Below, in pieces: positions 1 to 15,100 of a stretch of DNA of 64,000 nucleotides; within the stretch, counting starts at the first letter, position 1; each line of letters begins with the position of its first letter. The DNA is taken from contig BGKB01000090.1 in NCBI GenBank assembly GCA_003116975.1, forward strand, positions 346,187 through 410,186. The letters run 5' to 3'. The notes beneath the pieces were generated by a model. That model did not search any database. It saw nothing but the letters and a program-made list of their open reading frames with translations, and was not told the origin of the DNA. The translations under genes were made by a program, and so were the position numbers. Source of the stretch: Aurantiochytrium sp. KH105 (taxonomy: Eukaryota; Sar; Bigyra; Thraustochytrida; Thraustochytriidae).

Positions 1-114
1 GCGCTTGCTGATGACGTCGCCGTTGCGAGATTTCTTGTTGTGACTGCGGGCGCAACTGCTGAATTTGCGACTGCGTTGTACGAAGTACCGACTCATCACC
101 TTGCTGCTGCAGCA

Positions 115-168
<54 letters not shown>

Positions 169-3100
169 GCCGCCGCCGCTCTCGGGCCTGCGTGCGCCGC
201 GACACCTTCTGTTGCGTTTCTCCCGTGGGCCCGCGCGCTCCACCAACATCGACTGCTTGATTCAAAGCCTGCTCCTGCCGCTCCGAGATTTCCGCCCCTG
301 TGGCTTGTGACTCTCCCAGCGGCGGCGCAGACATGGCTGCCTTGAGGTGGGATTTGAGTGGTGTCGGCGGATGTCTTGCCGCGAGATCCTGGTGAGTTTC
401 GGCGAGATCCGCGTTCGAGTTTTCATGGAGGCTTGAGAGTAACTTGTGTCGACTTGGCGCAAGAGAGAATCTTGACTCCTCGAAGGGTTCGTCTTCCACA
501 ATCGTGTCACTCGCAACGACCTCCGAGGCCGAACGATGGAGAAAGGCATCGACAGTCTCTTGCGTGCCCTGCCGAGGACGGCCTACGTTCGCGTTGAAGA
601 AGTCTTGTGGACTCTGCAGACTCGCCTCTCCCACATAACTCATATCAAAACCCATGGAGCTCGTCTCTTCACGGTCACGAAGCGGCTCCGTGTCCAGGTC
701 GCCCGTTGTAGGCGACGCAAGCTCGAAACTGAGTCCAGGCAAAGCCGATGTTCCACTGTTAGCCCCGACGCCGTCTTCACTCGCGGGATCGTCGCGAAAA
801 AGGTCCTCAAGCTCTACGTCATCCACAGCTACGCGTTCGGGTGAGTTCTGCAACGAAGAGAAGACTGACCACCAGCTCTCGTCAAAAGCGCCGGCCGTCG
901 AGCCATCAAGGGCTTGCAGAGGTGAGGCCGTGTCACTCGGGCCTTTGTTGCGAGCATCCACAATTGACAGGACTCTTGTCGGTCCATCTGCATGCACACC
1001 GATGGTGATATGTGGAAGATCTGTGGAGGATGTTGCCAATTGCAGTCGATCGAGTTCGATATGTCCAAGCGTGACAGGTCTTGCTTCTGACGCCGAGGCT
1101 CCAGCACCTGTTTGATCCCAAAGCATATTCCAGATTCCATGCAGGAGACCCGACACCTTGCCTCGGATCGACGAGCTCGAAGCGTTGCGCCCTCCAACAC
1201 TCGAGTTTGCACTGCTTGCCAAGGACTCCACGACAAGCATTCGCGACAGCGATAAGTCATCCCATGTGTAAGGACAACTGTGGTACGGAAGAAGGACCTG
1301 CTGCGTCTGTGGAGGAGCTCCGCGCTGTGAGCAAAAATCGAGCAACCACGGCAAACAGAAATAGCAGGGGACAAGCAACAGAAAGATACGTGTCAGTCAC
1401 CGCGATTCTCCTACCTTCTCGCTTCTCTGCCAATAAAATTGTTGCAGCCCAAGCTCACTTCCATTGAACCATTTCATCTCCCTTCCCCGCCAATGAGACT
1501 AAACCTCTTCCTTGGCATTACCCCTCCTCGACACTCATCCCTCTCATATGGTAAGCAAGCGAGCAGATCTTGATGCTCGGCAACTCCTCTTCCTTGGGAG
1601 TCTTTTTTTTTCCTGGTTGAAATTTTGCAAACTTTGCAACGTACCTGATACAAACGTAGAGTTTGCAAAGAGAGATTGTCAATTCGGTATGGCGGCAGCG
1701 ACGGGAGTTCGGGGCGAAAGGTGATGAAGATGGTCGAACTTCCACTCGTGTTTGCCCGGTCAAGGGCTACATCTACGCGAAGAATGTACACAGCATGCGT
1801 GTGCTCATTGCGAAGACGCACGTAAAACTCTCCAATGTTGTCTATGCTAAAGCCTCCGCTCCAAATCCAGCCATACTCGTCGAAGCGCACGCAAATTTCC
1901 CGTGGAGCGCTGGCGTCCCTCCAATGGTAGGGAGTTCGTTCACCCGGACGAATACTGTCTGCTCGCTCTGACGCAGAGGTGAGCACCGATGTCGAGCCAT
2001 AGAGACGCTGTTGCGCGTCGACACTCTTGGCGCTAAATAGTCGACTCACTACTCCGCCGAGACCAAACATTTCCGAACCTGAGCTCGTCGAGGTGCCATG
2101 GCCTAACGGCCGCTGCTTCACCTTGAGTGTGCGACCCAAGGCATTGATCAATACAAAGCGTGGCGTGAGTGTAATCACCTTTGTACGCCTAAATTGGCCT
2201 TCCGCGACAGCAATTGAAACCCCGAGCACGAAGAGCTGCCGCGGACTGTCACTCTTGACGTTCCACTGCTGTTTCAGCTCGATGAGACCGGCGGTGCCAG
2301 CCGAGTCAAGACCCATGGCCTGCGACCAGCCCGAGTCCGCGGCCTTGACGCAAATGCGACCCTTCTTGCGCCGCGTGTCTGTGTATGAGAACATGAGTGG
2401 GTCACTTGTTCGCTTGCCGCCATGTAGTACCGTGTCATCGAGAATATCGAGCAAGCCGCCAGGAGCGCGGCGCTCACCCGTGACACCCCGCCGATTAAGG
2501 TATCTTTCACCAAGTTTTTGGCGCATGCGGAGCCTGCGCATGACGGCCATCGCATCATTCTGCCCGGCAGCAATGTGACCCCCAAAAGTCTCCGCAAGAC
2601 TTGCAGACCGTGAGGCCGAGCGCACGAGCAGGTGAAGATCAGAGAGGTTCACGATCCAATACGGCACAAAGAGAACCAGCTTACGGATGCCTCCGGGAAG
2701 TACGGAAAGCTCGGCAGACACAGTCAACGTGCGACGATTGGAGTCCTTGAGTTGGATCGATTCTTGACGAAGAATACCGACGCGAGCACCATCTTGCAAT
2801 CCCGACCATCGCAAGTTGCCGTCACCGAGACCATCGGTACCCGCAATCACGCCTTCCTCTGTTTGCTTTTCGTCGCCAACCTTGCTTGCTTTGCCTTGGC
2901 TTGAGACACTCATGCTCGACGTGCTGTTGCTCTTGAGCAACGCCGCAGCACTCGAGGCCGCCGCAACTGCAGTGGGCGGGCCCACGCTCCCACGGCGGGG
3001 ACGAATAAAGGGGACTCCTTCGAGCTGCAGAACCGAGCTCCAGTCGAACCCAGAGAGTCGCACCGAAAGCGACAGGTCTGCTTCGGGGCGAATGCCCTGC

Positions 3101-6100
3101 CAGCGAAGGGAGTTCCCCACGGGAAGTTGTCCGTCCGCAGCAGCATGTGAAGCGCCATCGGCGCGGAGACGATATGTAATCGGAGATGCAAGCAAATTGG
3201 ACACCAGCAACGGGGCTTCGAAAGAGATGATGCGAAGCGAGGTTCCGGACTGGTGTGGTGAAGCATGCTCACCCAAACGACGCTTTGCCCAAGGCTTGCG
3301 CTTTGCATGCCGCCGCGTGTAGTCGCGGCCCCGAAGTGCATTCTGGTTCCCATTCAGAGCAGCTGCTGCCGCAGCAGCTGTGGACGCGAGCGATGTCTTC
3401 TGCTGGCCAGAGCTTGAACCTCCGGACAAGGATGACACACGTCCATGATAGGCAGATGAGCTCCAAAGTCCATTCATGAACCGATCGCCCCCTCTGCCAA
3501 CACCATTCTGTCCTGTGCCACGACCATTGCTCGGTCCACCTCGACCGGGCATGTCGTTACCATTCTGACCCATGACCCCATTGCCTGCGACGGGGCCGAC
3601 CGGGCCAGGATGATTCGTCCCCCTGCGGCCGGCCTTGCCGCCCAACCCAGATCCATTTCTGCTATCTTGATCCCAAGTTGAGCTTGAGAGCGCCTTGACG
3701 GCATCGACACCCGAACGACAGTCCACGGCGCAATACGTCATGAGATGGTCATGCTCGTCCTCACCAGGTCCTCCGGCAGCAAAGTCGAGTGTTGTCCGCA
3801 TTGATGACGCCTCCGAGCAGTCGGACGAAAGATCTACCGGAAGCCCCACAGATTGAAAGTCATAAGGATCGCTGTATGCCGAAGGACGAACAGACACCTT
3901 GACAACATGCGCGTTGATGAGCTCCGCGACGTGCACGGGTACAGGGATGACCTCGCCAGGTGCCAAGCGGTACTTGAAGAGAGTCTCCTTGGGCATGGCG
4001 CCTCGACTCGAATTGCCATGGTTGGTAGTTGGAACAACGACCTCCATTGGCCCCACGCAGTGATTCCGCAGCAAAAGGTTGGAGCGGACGCACACAACCT
4101 TGGCGGAGCCCACGGCGACAACGTCGCATGTCACCGTGATGGCGCGAACTTCGGGGTGTTTGGATGTAGCTCCGAGCCGAAACAAAAATGACCCTTCGCG
4201 GTCGAGCGGGATATCGCGCAGCGGCTGCCATGGCGACTCTTGCACACTCGCATCGGGCGAACGCATAATGAGGGAGACCTTGCGCCCATCCGCTTCGGGG
4301 TGGTCGCGCCTCCCTGTGGCGATGCCCAGACCGTCGAACTGGATCGGCATCTCAGAGCCAGACTGAAGGGGCCGCACCTCCCCATCCCGCGTCCAGAACG
4401 CAATCGGGAGGCCTGTCTCATTGTAAATGCGAAAAAGACTAACGGAATCGCGCTGAAACTCGTTTCGACCAACGTGGGTCTTGTCGGGATTCCAAATTTG
4501 CGTCGCTCCCGAGACGCTTTCCACAAAAGCTTCGGTGAGGTTCACATTCAAGATTGATTGCGAATCAACACTTGCTGACATACGAAGACCCCGCAAGTGA
4601 CCCCTTTCCGCCGTTGGGACGAGCGCGCGCACCTGCACCCGCCAGGGTTCAAGAAGTGGTTCCCATGCGCCGAGGCGGTGATTGTACGAGTCAGCTCCAA
4701 TGGCAATACGAGTTCGAGCGAGAAGGCCATTCGGCCCAATGTCGATATCACTGTCTGAGCGACGGGCCACGAGCTCAACGACCGGAGAACTTTGCCCATG
4801 CATATCATCCACGAGCAGAAAACGAGCCCCTGTGAAGTCGAGGCGGAAGTGGGCTCCGGCCACAGAGGCGCCCAAGGTCTTCTCTGCAAGCTCCCCTACC
4901 GCAGCCCTTGCCGCGGCGCTTTTGTCTTGAGTAGAATCTGGGTCGCCACGCGCTGAATTGCTTGCTGCGCGCAGCGCGCCCCCTCCCCGAGAGGCTTCCA
5001 CAGTCGCCTCGTTCTGCGGCGAACCTGCCCTTTCGGACGCTCTGAGCCCGCTTGCGCGACCGGGGTTACGTGCCGCAGTCGTCGAATCATTCGAAGGAGA
5101 GCTTGCACGGGTTTTGCGGTGGCCATTCGTATGGCCAGCCTCGACACTGCCCAGCGACTCCCCCTGAACAGTATTTTCGAGGTCTGTGAGAAAGTGCGCC
5201 ACGCGTTGTGCAATCTCAGCGACAGCGCGAATCTCATTGTAAGAGACTTGCGAGTCGATCTGGCCCACACCAGCGTCGAGTATATGAGTCGGCCGGTTTG
5301 AACCTTCGCGAGGGCCAACGCGATAACGAACAGAAGCTTGGAAGGGTTGCACGAGCACAGACAATTGCTGCGCTCGAGATGTAGTCTCGCGCGAGGCGTG
5401 TGAGCCCGCTGAGCCAGGACGCTGTAGCTGCCCACTGGACGGACGTCGCGTGCCAAGACGGAGGGAGCAAGCGTTAATGTCAAGCACCCACTCAGGTCTT
5501 TTGGTGACCATGATAGTTTTGCGCGGAATCGTAAATGAGCTGCGCATGACGAGATCTCGTTGTTCAATGCTTGACGAAAGCTTTGTTGCGAGTGAGAAGT
5601 CGAGATGCGCTGACAATGCGCGCGAGTCCTTCTGTTTAGGATGCTCCATGACATGTATCTCGAGTCCAACCACGTTCACGTCCACATTTGTCACGGTCTC
5701 CCACAGCATGGACTTCATGGGGAGCGTAGCTCGAACGCGCGACCGCCGGCCCTGCGGCGACGAAGTGATACGCTCAGAGGCATCATCTCCAGAGTCTGAC
5801 GCCCATGAAAATACCGGAGCAAGGGAGGCAGAGTCAAGCCCTGGAAACAGGCGACCACCTGGCATTGGGGAACGAAACGCTGGCTCCCCAGTACGCGAAG
5901 CGCCGCCACTTCGCCCCTGCGAAGGACGACTCACAACGCTCCCCGGTCCGCCGCTGTTCCGCGAAACGAGAGACCTGGCGCGCTCAAATAAGTGGGGCAT
6001 TGTCGTCTTCTCTGTGACGGTGCTCCCAGCCCCCCCGGCTCGGCTCTGGCTCTCACTTGGAACTGCCGCACCTGCGTCTTGCGCCATATCGCCCGTAGAG

Positions 6101-9100
6101 ACGCTCAAATCTGGGAAGCGTGGCGGCCAGAGGTTCTGCATTCGAGCGTGCTCCTCGGCCTCATTGGTCCACTTGGCTCCAGCTAGCACGAGTGCTTGCA
6201 CGAGGCACAGCTCCGTGTTCGCAATATCGACCTTGATGGTCTCCTCTGTGACCTGATGCACAAAAGAGGCACGCTCGGGACGCCGTTTGGGTTTTTGAAG
6301 TTTCCGGGACCAGGTCGCGGACACAAAAGCTGTTTCTACTTCCTCTTCCACGAGCATCATACCTGGTCGAGGGAGTGAAGAAGACTTTGCAGCAGAAGGA
6401 GGCTCAGAAGATGTCGTCAATGACCCCGCCCCAAAGCCGCCAGCGTCAATCATGTTGTCGGATGCGTCCTGCAAATGCTTTGGACGCTGGTCCGAGAGGG
6501 ATAGTTTTCCAATTTCCAGATTTCCAAAGCTCGAGCCCTGACGCGTCTGTGCAAAAGAGGCGAAAAACGGTCCCATTTCCAGTCGGCCGAGCGGTTCTGC
6601 ATTGCTTCGCAATGACATAGTTCTCCGGCTGCCCGCGCGGCGCATATGCGCCAAACCAGCATTGGGGAAAGGAGGAACTGCAACGGGGAATGTATGGGCA
6701 GATCCTCCGAGTCCACCATGGCGAGATTCGTCTTTGCCAAGGCGGCTGGAAGTGCTGCTCCACAGTAGCGCCAGCGTCATGTTGGAAAGCTCAAAGTCTA
6801 TATCCATAATGAGAGTGTCGCGCGTGCTTCGTGGATCCTCCCCTGAACACCTGCGCGCGATGTCGCCTCGTTCGCGCGCAGTGGTGACGGTGTCATCCTT
6901 CTTCTCCAGGTCATCGTCATGGTCTGGCGTAGGACACGAGCACAACGAAAGCTGAGAACCGTGATCCCCGTTCTCGTTGGCAGACAGAGGAAGTCCGCCA
7001 TTCCGGCCGGTACCTTGAAGGCCTCCGCCATCTGCCGCTCCTGAAGGATCAATCTGTGCTTGCATATTGCGAAGCTTAACTGTGATATCTTGCGCATCGA
7101 GACCTGCAAGGTGGTCGAGAATACCGCTCAGCGTCGCCACGTGCAGCTCAGAGATACGAAGTGCAAAGTGAGAGACACTGAGCTTTGCTTTGATGGCTTG
7201 AGGTCCGGCATCTGCTTTGCGTGGACTCAAGCTCCACATCCAGTACTGCGACAGCTCTGATTGGGCAAAAGCTTCCTGGCAGAAAGGGTCGTGCTGTGCC
7301 CGACACACCCAAGCTGTACCGATGTGACGCACAACTTTGGCATGAATTGATGTATCCTGAATGATTTTGAATGAGGTGGTGTCTCCAGCGAACGCAGCCT
7401 CGGGTACCTGCATCGACAGATTTGATACGCGAAGAGAAATCGACTCGACGGCATGAAGCGCATGCGCTCCGTTGGGTTTGTCTCGAAGCAAGTCAGCCTG
7501 CTCTGCAGCGCTCGAATCACCTAGAAAGAATTGGTTGTGCAAGTCTGCTGCGCCCACGTGAATGATACCCATGGGAGAACCCTGCTGCGTGCTCGGGATT
7601 TCGAGCGCGCAGTCAAAGAGAAGTACTTGGACGCTGTTCAGGTCCACAAGGCGCTCGAGCTTTGGCTGATTCTTTGCGGATTGTGAAGGATGTCCATTGC
7701 TCTGCAACCGAGCGCTTACGCGTCGGTCTGGCCACTCGCTCTGACTTGAATTGCCGGTAACACTCTCGCTGGCGACGCCCCGATTGTCATCGTGGTTGGG
7801 CCCGCCATCGTCGTCATCATCATTTGCGCGTCGACCTCCCCTTTGGGTCCGCTCCAGCTTTTGGTCTTCGCGAATCACTGCATACTCCATGCTTTGAGAA
7901 AGAGATCGCAAGAGGTCTCCCTCGTAAATGTAATCGATAGCAGCATGCAGAAAGTCGACATTGGCGCGGCAGAAAAAGGACCGTACCTGAAACTGCACAT
8001 CCGCATGCACCGGCAATGCTGGCACTGCCACGTCCGAAGCCTCTTCGAGATCTCTGGGCACTTTGCAAGACAGATCTTCAGCCTTTTCATGTTGATGTTG
8101 CAGGGCCTGCGTATTGCGGCAGCCTCGATGCCCGCAGCCTTGCGTGGAAGCGAGCCGTTGCCTGCTATCCTGGCTGCAGGAGTCAGCCCTCGAAACCGCT
8201 GCCTGAGCTGCGTCCTTGGGTATCTTTTTTCGCGCTGAGGGCACCGCCGCGTCGAGTGTTGGGGGTCCTCCGGCATGCGGAGAAGTGGGCGGAGAGTCAC
8301 GTAGATAGGAATCCAAAACATCGTCGAGATCAAGGTGAGGCACACTGTCGCGCCCAGCGCTGCGCGGCTCCTTTTGTAGATCTTCGTCGACATTTTCCGA
8401 TTTGCTCTCATTTGGGCCATCTTCCCGACTCTTCGTACGGGCAGCCGCACTTTGGTCTTCGCGTTGAGACGAGGCGAGGTCAAGCGCGGGGCCGTCGCCA
8501 GCCGTGTCGAGACCATCGTCGTCATCCTCCACTGGGAGTGGAGAGCCAACAACAAGCCGATTCTTTCTCCACTCTTCAGAGTAAAAGGTGCTCTGTAGTA
8601 AAAGCAAGGGTCGCTTATCATTTTCCCGCCGGCGACTGCCCATGATAAGAACGCCTGGAGCTTCGTCGTTTCCGAGAGAAAGCTCCTTTTCGGAGATGGT
8701 GAATGTTGCATCTGCCAAATTGGTTCGACGGCGCTGTTCGAAAGCAGAGCCAATCCCGGTGAGACAGTCACGCAGAGCAAAGTTGCCCAGGCGCGCCGAC
8801 ACGGAAGACTGGCCGTCCTCGCGAGTTGCAGCACGCAGCTCAACTTCATGAACTTTCAGCTCTGCTAGTGCAACCTCGTGGGTTCCGTTGCCGGCTCGAG
8901 GAGGTTTGGATACTCGGACAGAGGTGCGAGGCTCTGCAGCATTAGCTGTATTCTCTCTGCGGCTCGAGCGTGATTGACGGACCGAGCGCTGCTTGGGATG
9001 CGCGCCGACAAAAGCAATGGTGAGCTGTTTAAGCGTCGCTTGAACTTGGGCTTGGATCGCGTCAGTCCCTGTCGAGGCAATCGGGGGCGATGGCTGCGAT

Positions 9101-12100
9101 GATGCTTGCCGCTCGAGGCGATCTTGAGGTCCCGCGTTGACATTGTTGGGCGACGTCGAACAAGCACCGACATCTCCTGAGCCTGAGAGGATCGCTGTGC
9201 TTCCAAAGGCATCCAAGAGAGCACTAAGCACAGACTGAGAAAACGTAACATCAATAGCTCCACCGCTGATCCGAAGGTCCGCGCCGACCCCACCGTAGAG
9301 CGGCGAATCCTTGGCGAGGGCCTGCAATCCAACTGCAAAAAAGGACCCTTCGTTCTCGACCTCGGAATGAAGCCGAGGTCTGTCGATGCGACGTTCAAGA
9401 AGGCGAGTATTCGAGCGTGAGCGCATGGGCGTCTGTGTTGTGGCGCGCTTCACGAGCTGAGGGAACTCGGCCAGACGGTCCGCAATGCCAGGGCTCAGTC
9501 GAACTTCTGTAAGGTCTTTGCCGACGACATCGTGTACTGTGACGGAGCGCATGGAGAAGTCAACGGAGGTTTCCATGGTGCGAAGAGACGCCTGAAAAGA
9601 AATGTTCTCGACCAGAACGAGAACGATTCCCTCGTACTCTTCGTAAACGACTTCTCGGGCCATTGTGTCATCACCTTCACCGGCCGCAACGCTGGGATCT
9701 TCTTCGTCGTCGCTCGTTCTGGCACCACTTTTGCCTAGATTCTCGTTTTCCGCGCGGTCGCCCGTGCCCTCTTCGTCGTCGCTCTCGCCTGCAAGAACTT
9801 CCTCGAGGGCTTCGTCGATGAGGGACGATGAAAAGCGCTTCATTTTGTCACTCACGGCGCTTCGGGAGCCAGCGTTGGCGCTTTGCTTAACGGTGGCGTC
9901 CAAGGACTTGGTGGGTGTCTTTGTTTTTCGCGAGTAATGAAACAGGGACGGAGAGCCCTCTCGCCGCTCAAGTTCATTGATTTCATCGAGCCAATCCCGG
10001 ACGTGAGGCTTGATGACAGGCTTTTGTCGCGGAGATCCAAGCTCGCGACTCATGTCGGAGGTGCTCGCGGTCGCGCCTTCTCGTTCGCTGACACTCTGAC
10101 TGTTGGCGGATGTATAACGAGACGGGCCAGAGAGACCATTCGACCCTCGCCGGATCGGTGCATCGTCATCGATGGAGTCCAGTCCAAATGACCGTCGTCT
10201 CGCGCGAGCAGCATTCTTCGCTGTAGCTTGCGTGGTGTTGGCTGCGGCGCCCGGGACGATCTTTGGCCGGCTCACGCTCAGCATAATAAACTCGATGCTC
10301 ATTGAACATTGAAGATAGGACACGTTTGTCCGTGCTCTGGGTGTTTCATCGGCACTCGCAGAGTCTGGCTGGAGACCACCCTCGCCCAGTTCGTCGCCCT
10401 GAAGCGCCGAAACAAAGCTCGAGACGCTTTCGCTTTCAGACAATTGCTGACGACGAAATGAAGTGTGGGTCACGGAACCCACCGTGGTGTAAAAGTCATT
10501 ATCAAAGTCGTCAATATCATCGACGCCTCCTCCGCCGCCGCCGCCATCTTCGAGAGACGGTACCACAAGGTCTTCGTCTGCAGTCCGGAGCGTCTCGTGA
10601 AGAGAGGCCGCAATGGATGCTGACTCCCAGTCCGAGGAATCGAGTCGGCGCGCCGCAGGCCCACGCGGTGAAGCTGGGGCGCTCGGACCCGAGGAGGATG
10701 CTGTCGTGCCCATGAAACTCTTTGAACGCCGGGGCGAAAGCTCTTCAGGGGTTGGGCCGCCTGCTGCCGTCGTGGACGCACTCGAGGCAGCCAGCGAAGT
10801 CACGGAGGGGAGACGGTGAAAGCGATCCTGGCGCAAGTTTGCATGGCCTCCGACGCTGCTTGAAACAGACTCTGCGCTACTGTTCAAATGCAGACTTGGC
10901 ATGCGGCTTTCGAGTGGGGCGAGACCCTCGATACCTGAGAGGCCGGCAAGAGGCGAGCTCACGCTCCGATGAAAGGGCGAGGTAATGTCCGAAACGGAAG
11001 CAAAGCGGGGACTCGCCTCCCCCGGGGCACGCGATGGGAACCCTTGTGCATTTCCTTGCGCTTGTGGGCCGCTGTCGCCGCCTCCACCGATGACGAGCTC
11101 TCCAGCATCAAAGCCGCGATAGTTGGATTCCTGGGTTGAAGTAGCCGACTGTAGCGAGTTGGCAACTTGCGCCATGGCTTCGTACTTTTCTGGAGTAAGG
11201 TGAATATGTAACGATGGAAGGTTGGCGGAAAACTTGTACTGAGGTAACGTCCGATCGTACTGAAGGATGCTGACGCACAAGATGACGTTGAACGTGAAAC
11301 GATCAATGACGTGCATGTGACGACGATGTTGTTCTGCGCCTGACCGCCAGTTTGTGTCCATACTGGTTGCAAGGACCTGCACGTTGGAGCAAGAGATTTT
11401 GTACTCGTCGAAAAAGCGCGACATTTCACTCGTCGATAGCGTGCTCTCCACGAGACTTCCTGTCGTTCCACGCACACGCAAGCGCGGGGGCTCCAGCGAT
11501 GACGAAGGCGAGTTGGTGGGGTCAACCAGAGGCGATCCATAGACCTTGGCTGTTTTGCTGCCAGACTCACCAACTGCTGCCGAGCGATCTCGCGAAGAAC
11601 GCTTTGTAGGCAGATGCGATGGCGAAGCATCTCGAGAGGAACGAGCCTCACGTTTGACAGGCGACAACGCTTTGTCGCGAATGGTCATACGCCCAAAATC
11701 AACCAGCACGAGCTTGATGTCCTCTTCTGCAGTACCTGCGGGAACCTGTTGAGGGAGAATGAGCAGCGGCGCCTGCATATCAACGTCCATCGACACGGAA
11801 AAGTGATTCTGGTAAGCATACTCGACCTTGGCCCGATTCCGCGACTGCACGTTGGAAAAGTCATTGATGGAGGCTAGTTGTGCCTCTCGGTAGGTGAATA
11901 CAGAGTCCGGAATTTGAAAGGCTGCCGATACGCGGTCGACGCACGATGGGCTATAGATCAGCTCAAGAGGGCGAAGACGTAATCGAAGCGACATGTCCGC
12001 ACCGGTCTCCGGACAGTGCGAGTCAACCTCAAGGGAGAAGACAGCCGTGCCCCGAGGACGCGAAGCGCGCATACCACGACCGCGCGACGAGCGAACACCC

Positions 12101-15100
12101 CACAGCTCGCTGTTCGAGTCTGCTGCCACATGCCGGGCCCTCAGCATGCGATGCGCCGATGATCCGTCCTCACTCAGACCTTCAGGATACGATGTTGTTT
12201 CGTCAATGTCTCCGATGCCTGCAGCCCCAATCCCTGCGCCAGGGCCTCCGCCGCGACGACTGCCTTCAAAATCGGAAAAGGAAGGCAAGAGAGGTTCGGG
12301 CACAGGCAGACCATCGTCTCCTTCCATTAAACTTGCACTTCCTGGAATGTCAAAGCCAGCGAGCGTTGCTGCCCACGCGGCAGAGCTCACGGATGTTGAA
12401 TGACGACGACGCTGCTCCGTCTGACGCGCGCTTCGCTGAAGCATCTGACGCTCCATGGCTTTGCGCTTTCGGTAATTAAATTCCATGCGCTCAGCAGCCC
12501 CGCTCCAAGCGGGCGGTGTCACATGCGATGCGCGATCGAGATCCGAAAAGGCAGAAACGCCCGACGAAAAGGTATCGGCAAGGCCAAGCCCGGGGCCAGC
12601 CGTCATCTCTTTCAGTGCAACAATGCGTGTAAAGCGCTCGTCGCTGGAGCACCAGTCAAAGACTTCAAGATTCTCCAAAGACAGAAGCGCTCGGTCCGTT
12701 CCATTTTCGCGTTTGGACACACGTACACTTGTACCCCAAAAGTGCACATCCACGAGCAAATCAGGGGTCGCAAGGGCGTCAGCGGGATTTGCATTGTCCC
12801 AAAGCTGCAGTCGACACTCCTCCATCCGAAAGCGCATGACGGACTTGAAGCGCGCAGCACGCGGCCCGGATCCGTTTGCTGCCCCATTCGTGGACTTTGA
12901 TCCGGCACCACCACTCTTGCCCGCTGCTCCACCTTTTCCATTTGCTCCGAGTTTGCCGGCCGCCCCATTCCCGCTTTGCCCTGCAGACCGAGATTTCGAC
13001 CCAGCGTGCTTGCCTCGGGCCGGATCATTTCCATTGGGATCCGAGACGAGAATCTCCGTTGGGTCAAAGCTAAGCATTTCAAAGAGTCGCGCCTGCTCTT
13101 CACGCGTCATGAGCGGTCTTTCGTGATGAAAGGCCGCCGCAGAAGCAGAGGATGAGGTGGCAGGCCGCTGCTGTTGCGCATGGCTCGCGCCAGAGCTGCC
13201 GCCCAGACCCACGGCCCAGCCTGCCCAGCCAAAGACGGCTCCGGCCCAACTTGGAGTATCCTCGGCTGCCCCCGTCGGACCGCTGGCTGGAAGACCCGAT
13301 GCACGACGTTCTAGCTCGACGAGGCGAAGGTGAGCGCGCTCGAGTCGAAGCTGGTGTTCCGCGAGAGATCGAAAGTACATGACATCCTGAACGTCGTAGC
13401 GATCTTCGAGATCCTCAAGAATTGAGCGCTCGTGGGCGTTGAGTTCAAGATAGTCGGTGACAACGATTGTTGTGCTTGCATCGCCATCTCGGGCAGTCTC
13501 ATCCTCATCGAGCAGAGTTCCGCCCGAATTCTCCTCGTTGCCTCGCGAGGACGGACTTGCGTTGCCCTGGCCTTGACTTGCGCTTTCATAAGCTGAGTCA
13601 GCGCGTCGCTCCTTCAAACGCTTTTCTGCGGCCGAACGCGGGGTACCCTGTATCTCGGCGATCCGCCGCCCACGGCGGATCATGTCCCTGCGAAGCTGCA
13701 ACGGGGAGTCGACGGCGGCTTGGGCCACGGATGACTGTGGGCGCTGACCCTTGCGAGAGGGCGTTCCCGCAGAGGCGGCTACTTCGCTCCGAGGTCGGCC
13801 GGCTAAACTGCGTTTCCAAAGTTCAATGTACAGGAGTCGGTCTTGGCGACGATCAGTGATATACTCGGGGGAAAACCTCCTGCGGCGCTCTTGAACATTT
13901 TCAAGTGTGGCTCGAATGGCGAACTGCCACCAAATTCTCGGTGCGTCACGCACAGTAACGCCCTGCGGGCGAAATTGGGCATAGGGGTACGACTTTTCGG
14001 CGGCGTCGAAAGCAGCAAGCATTTCCCATGCATCGAGATACTGAAATCGCTCCAGAACTAGCGTCACCGTGGCAATGTCCAAGTCAACAACCGTGTCAGG
14101 GCTCTCAGGGAAGCGAGGGTCACGGTTGGACTGCATTTTTAGCGTAAGACTGACGGGCTCGAGAACAAAGCAATGCTGGGCGCCGGTACCGAGGCGCGCG
14201 CGCGTCTTTTGATGACTTGCCGACGCCGCGGCCGCCGCGGCCGCCGCAGCGCTTCGTATTCGCTCAGAGTCCTCGAGTGGGCGATCCGAGGCGGACCCGC
14301 GGCCATCGGTGAGCTCCTCGGCGCTGCCATGTTTGCTCCCTGCGCCGGCAAGGCCGCCCGCGGCCCCACTCCCAGCAGGGGAAGCCTGGGCGCGCGCGCG
14401 CCGCGTCTCGCGCTCGACAAGCCTATAATCTTCTTCTTCTTGCTGCTGTCGCTTGGGAATCATTCGCTCAAAAATTGCTGCCATCTCGGCAAAGGTGCAC
14501 GTGCTGTAATCGAGGTCGGCGCCATTCGTGCTCGTTCCTGGAAAGGGGTCCCAGTAGATTGCAAAGTGGTCCAGCCGAAAGAGCTTGTAAGCCAGCAGCT
14601 TTTCCAAGTACTTGCCGGACTCGTCGAGCCGACGCTTGATTTCAGAGACCAAATCCACAAAGCATGGCGTCCAATGCCGATCCGTGGATTGCATCTTGAG
14701 GGACTCCCACGTGGCGCCAACCGAAAAGGCGTGCTTTGGATTCGTGACCCGGTCCTCGTAGCGCACGTGCACATTACGAACATTGAGTTCGATATTGTCC
14801 ACGATTTTGTTCATGAGCCTGGCGGTGAATCCAACCTTGGCCATTTCTTCGGCCTCGCTCATGTGGGCCCTGCTGATGGCGTCTGTATCGTCAGCGTCTC
14901 CTGCAGGATTCGTCATGCCAGAGGATTTGCGCAATTCTGCCCGTGCAAGATCAGCCTTTTTGCGAGCTTTGACTTTGCGCTGATAGTCCCGCTCATTGTA
15001 TTCCAGAGAAGGCTCGAGGATGAGAAAGACGCGGTCGATGGAAATCTCTACGGGTTGACTGCCAAGATGAGTCCATGGAATCTTGACGTCTACCTGGCCA

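Noticed and set aside
1474-1644. C-terminal end of VPS13 as read without splicing
   Set aside because: The residues after the GTACGT site are Lys/Arg/Gly-rich and unlike VPS13, while the spliced frame restores a conserved motif.
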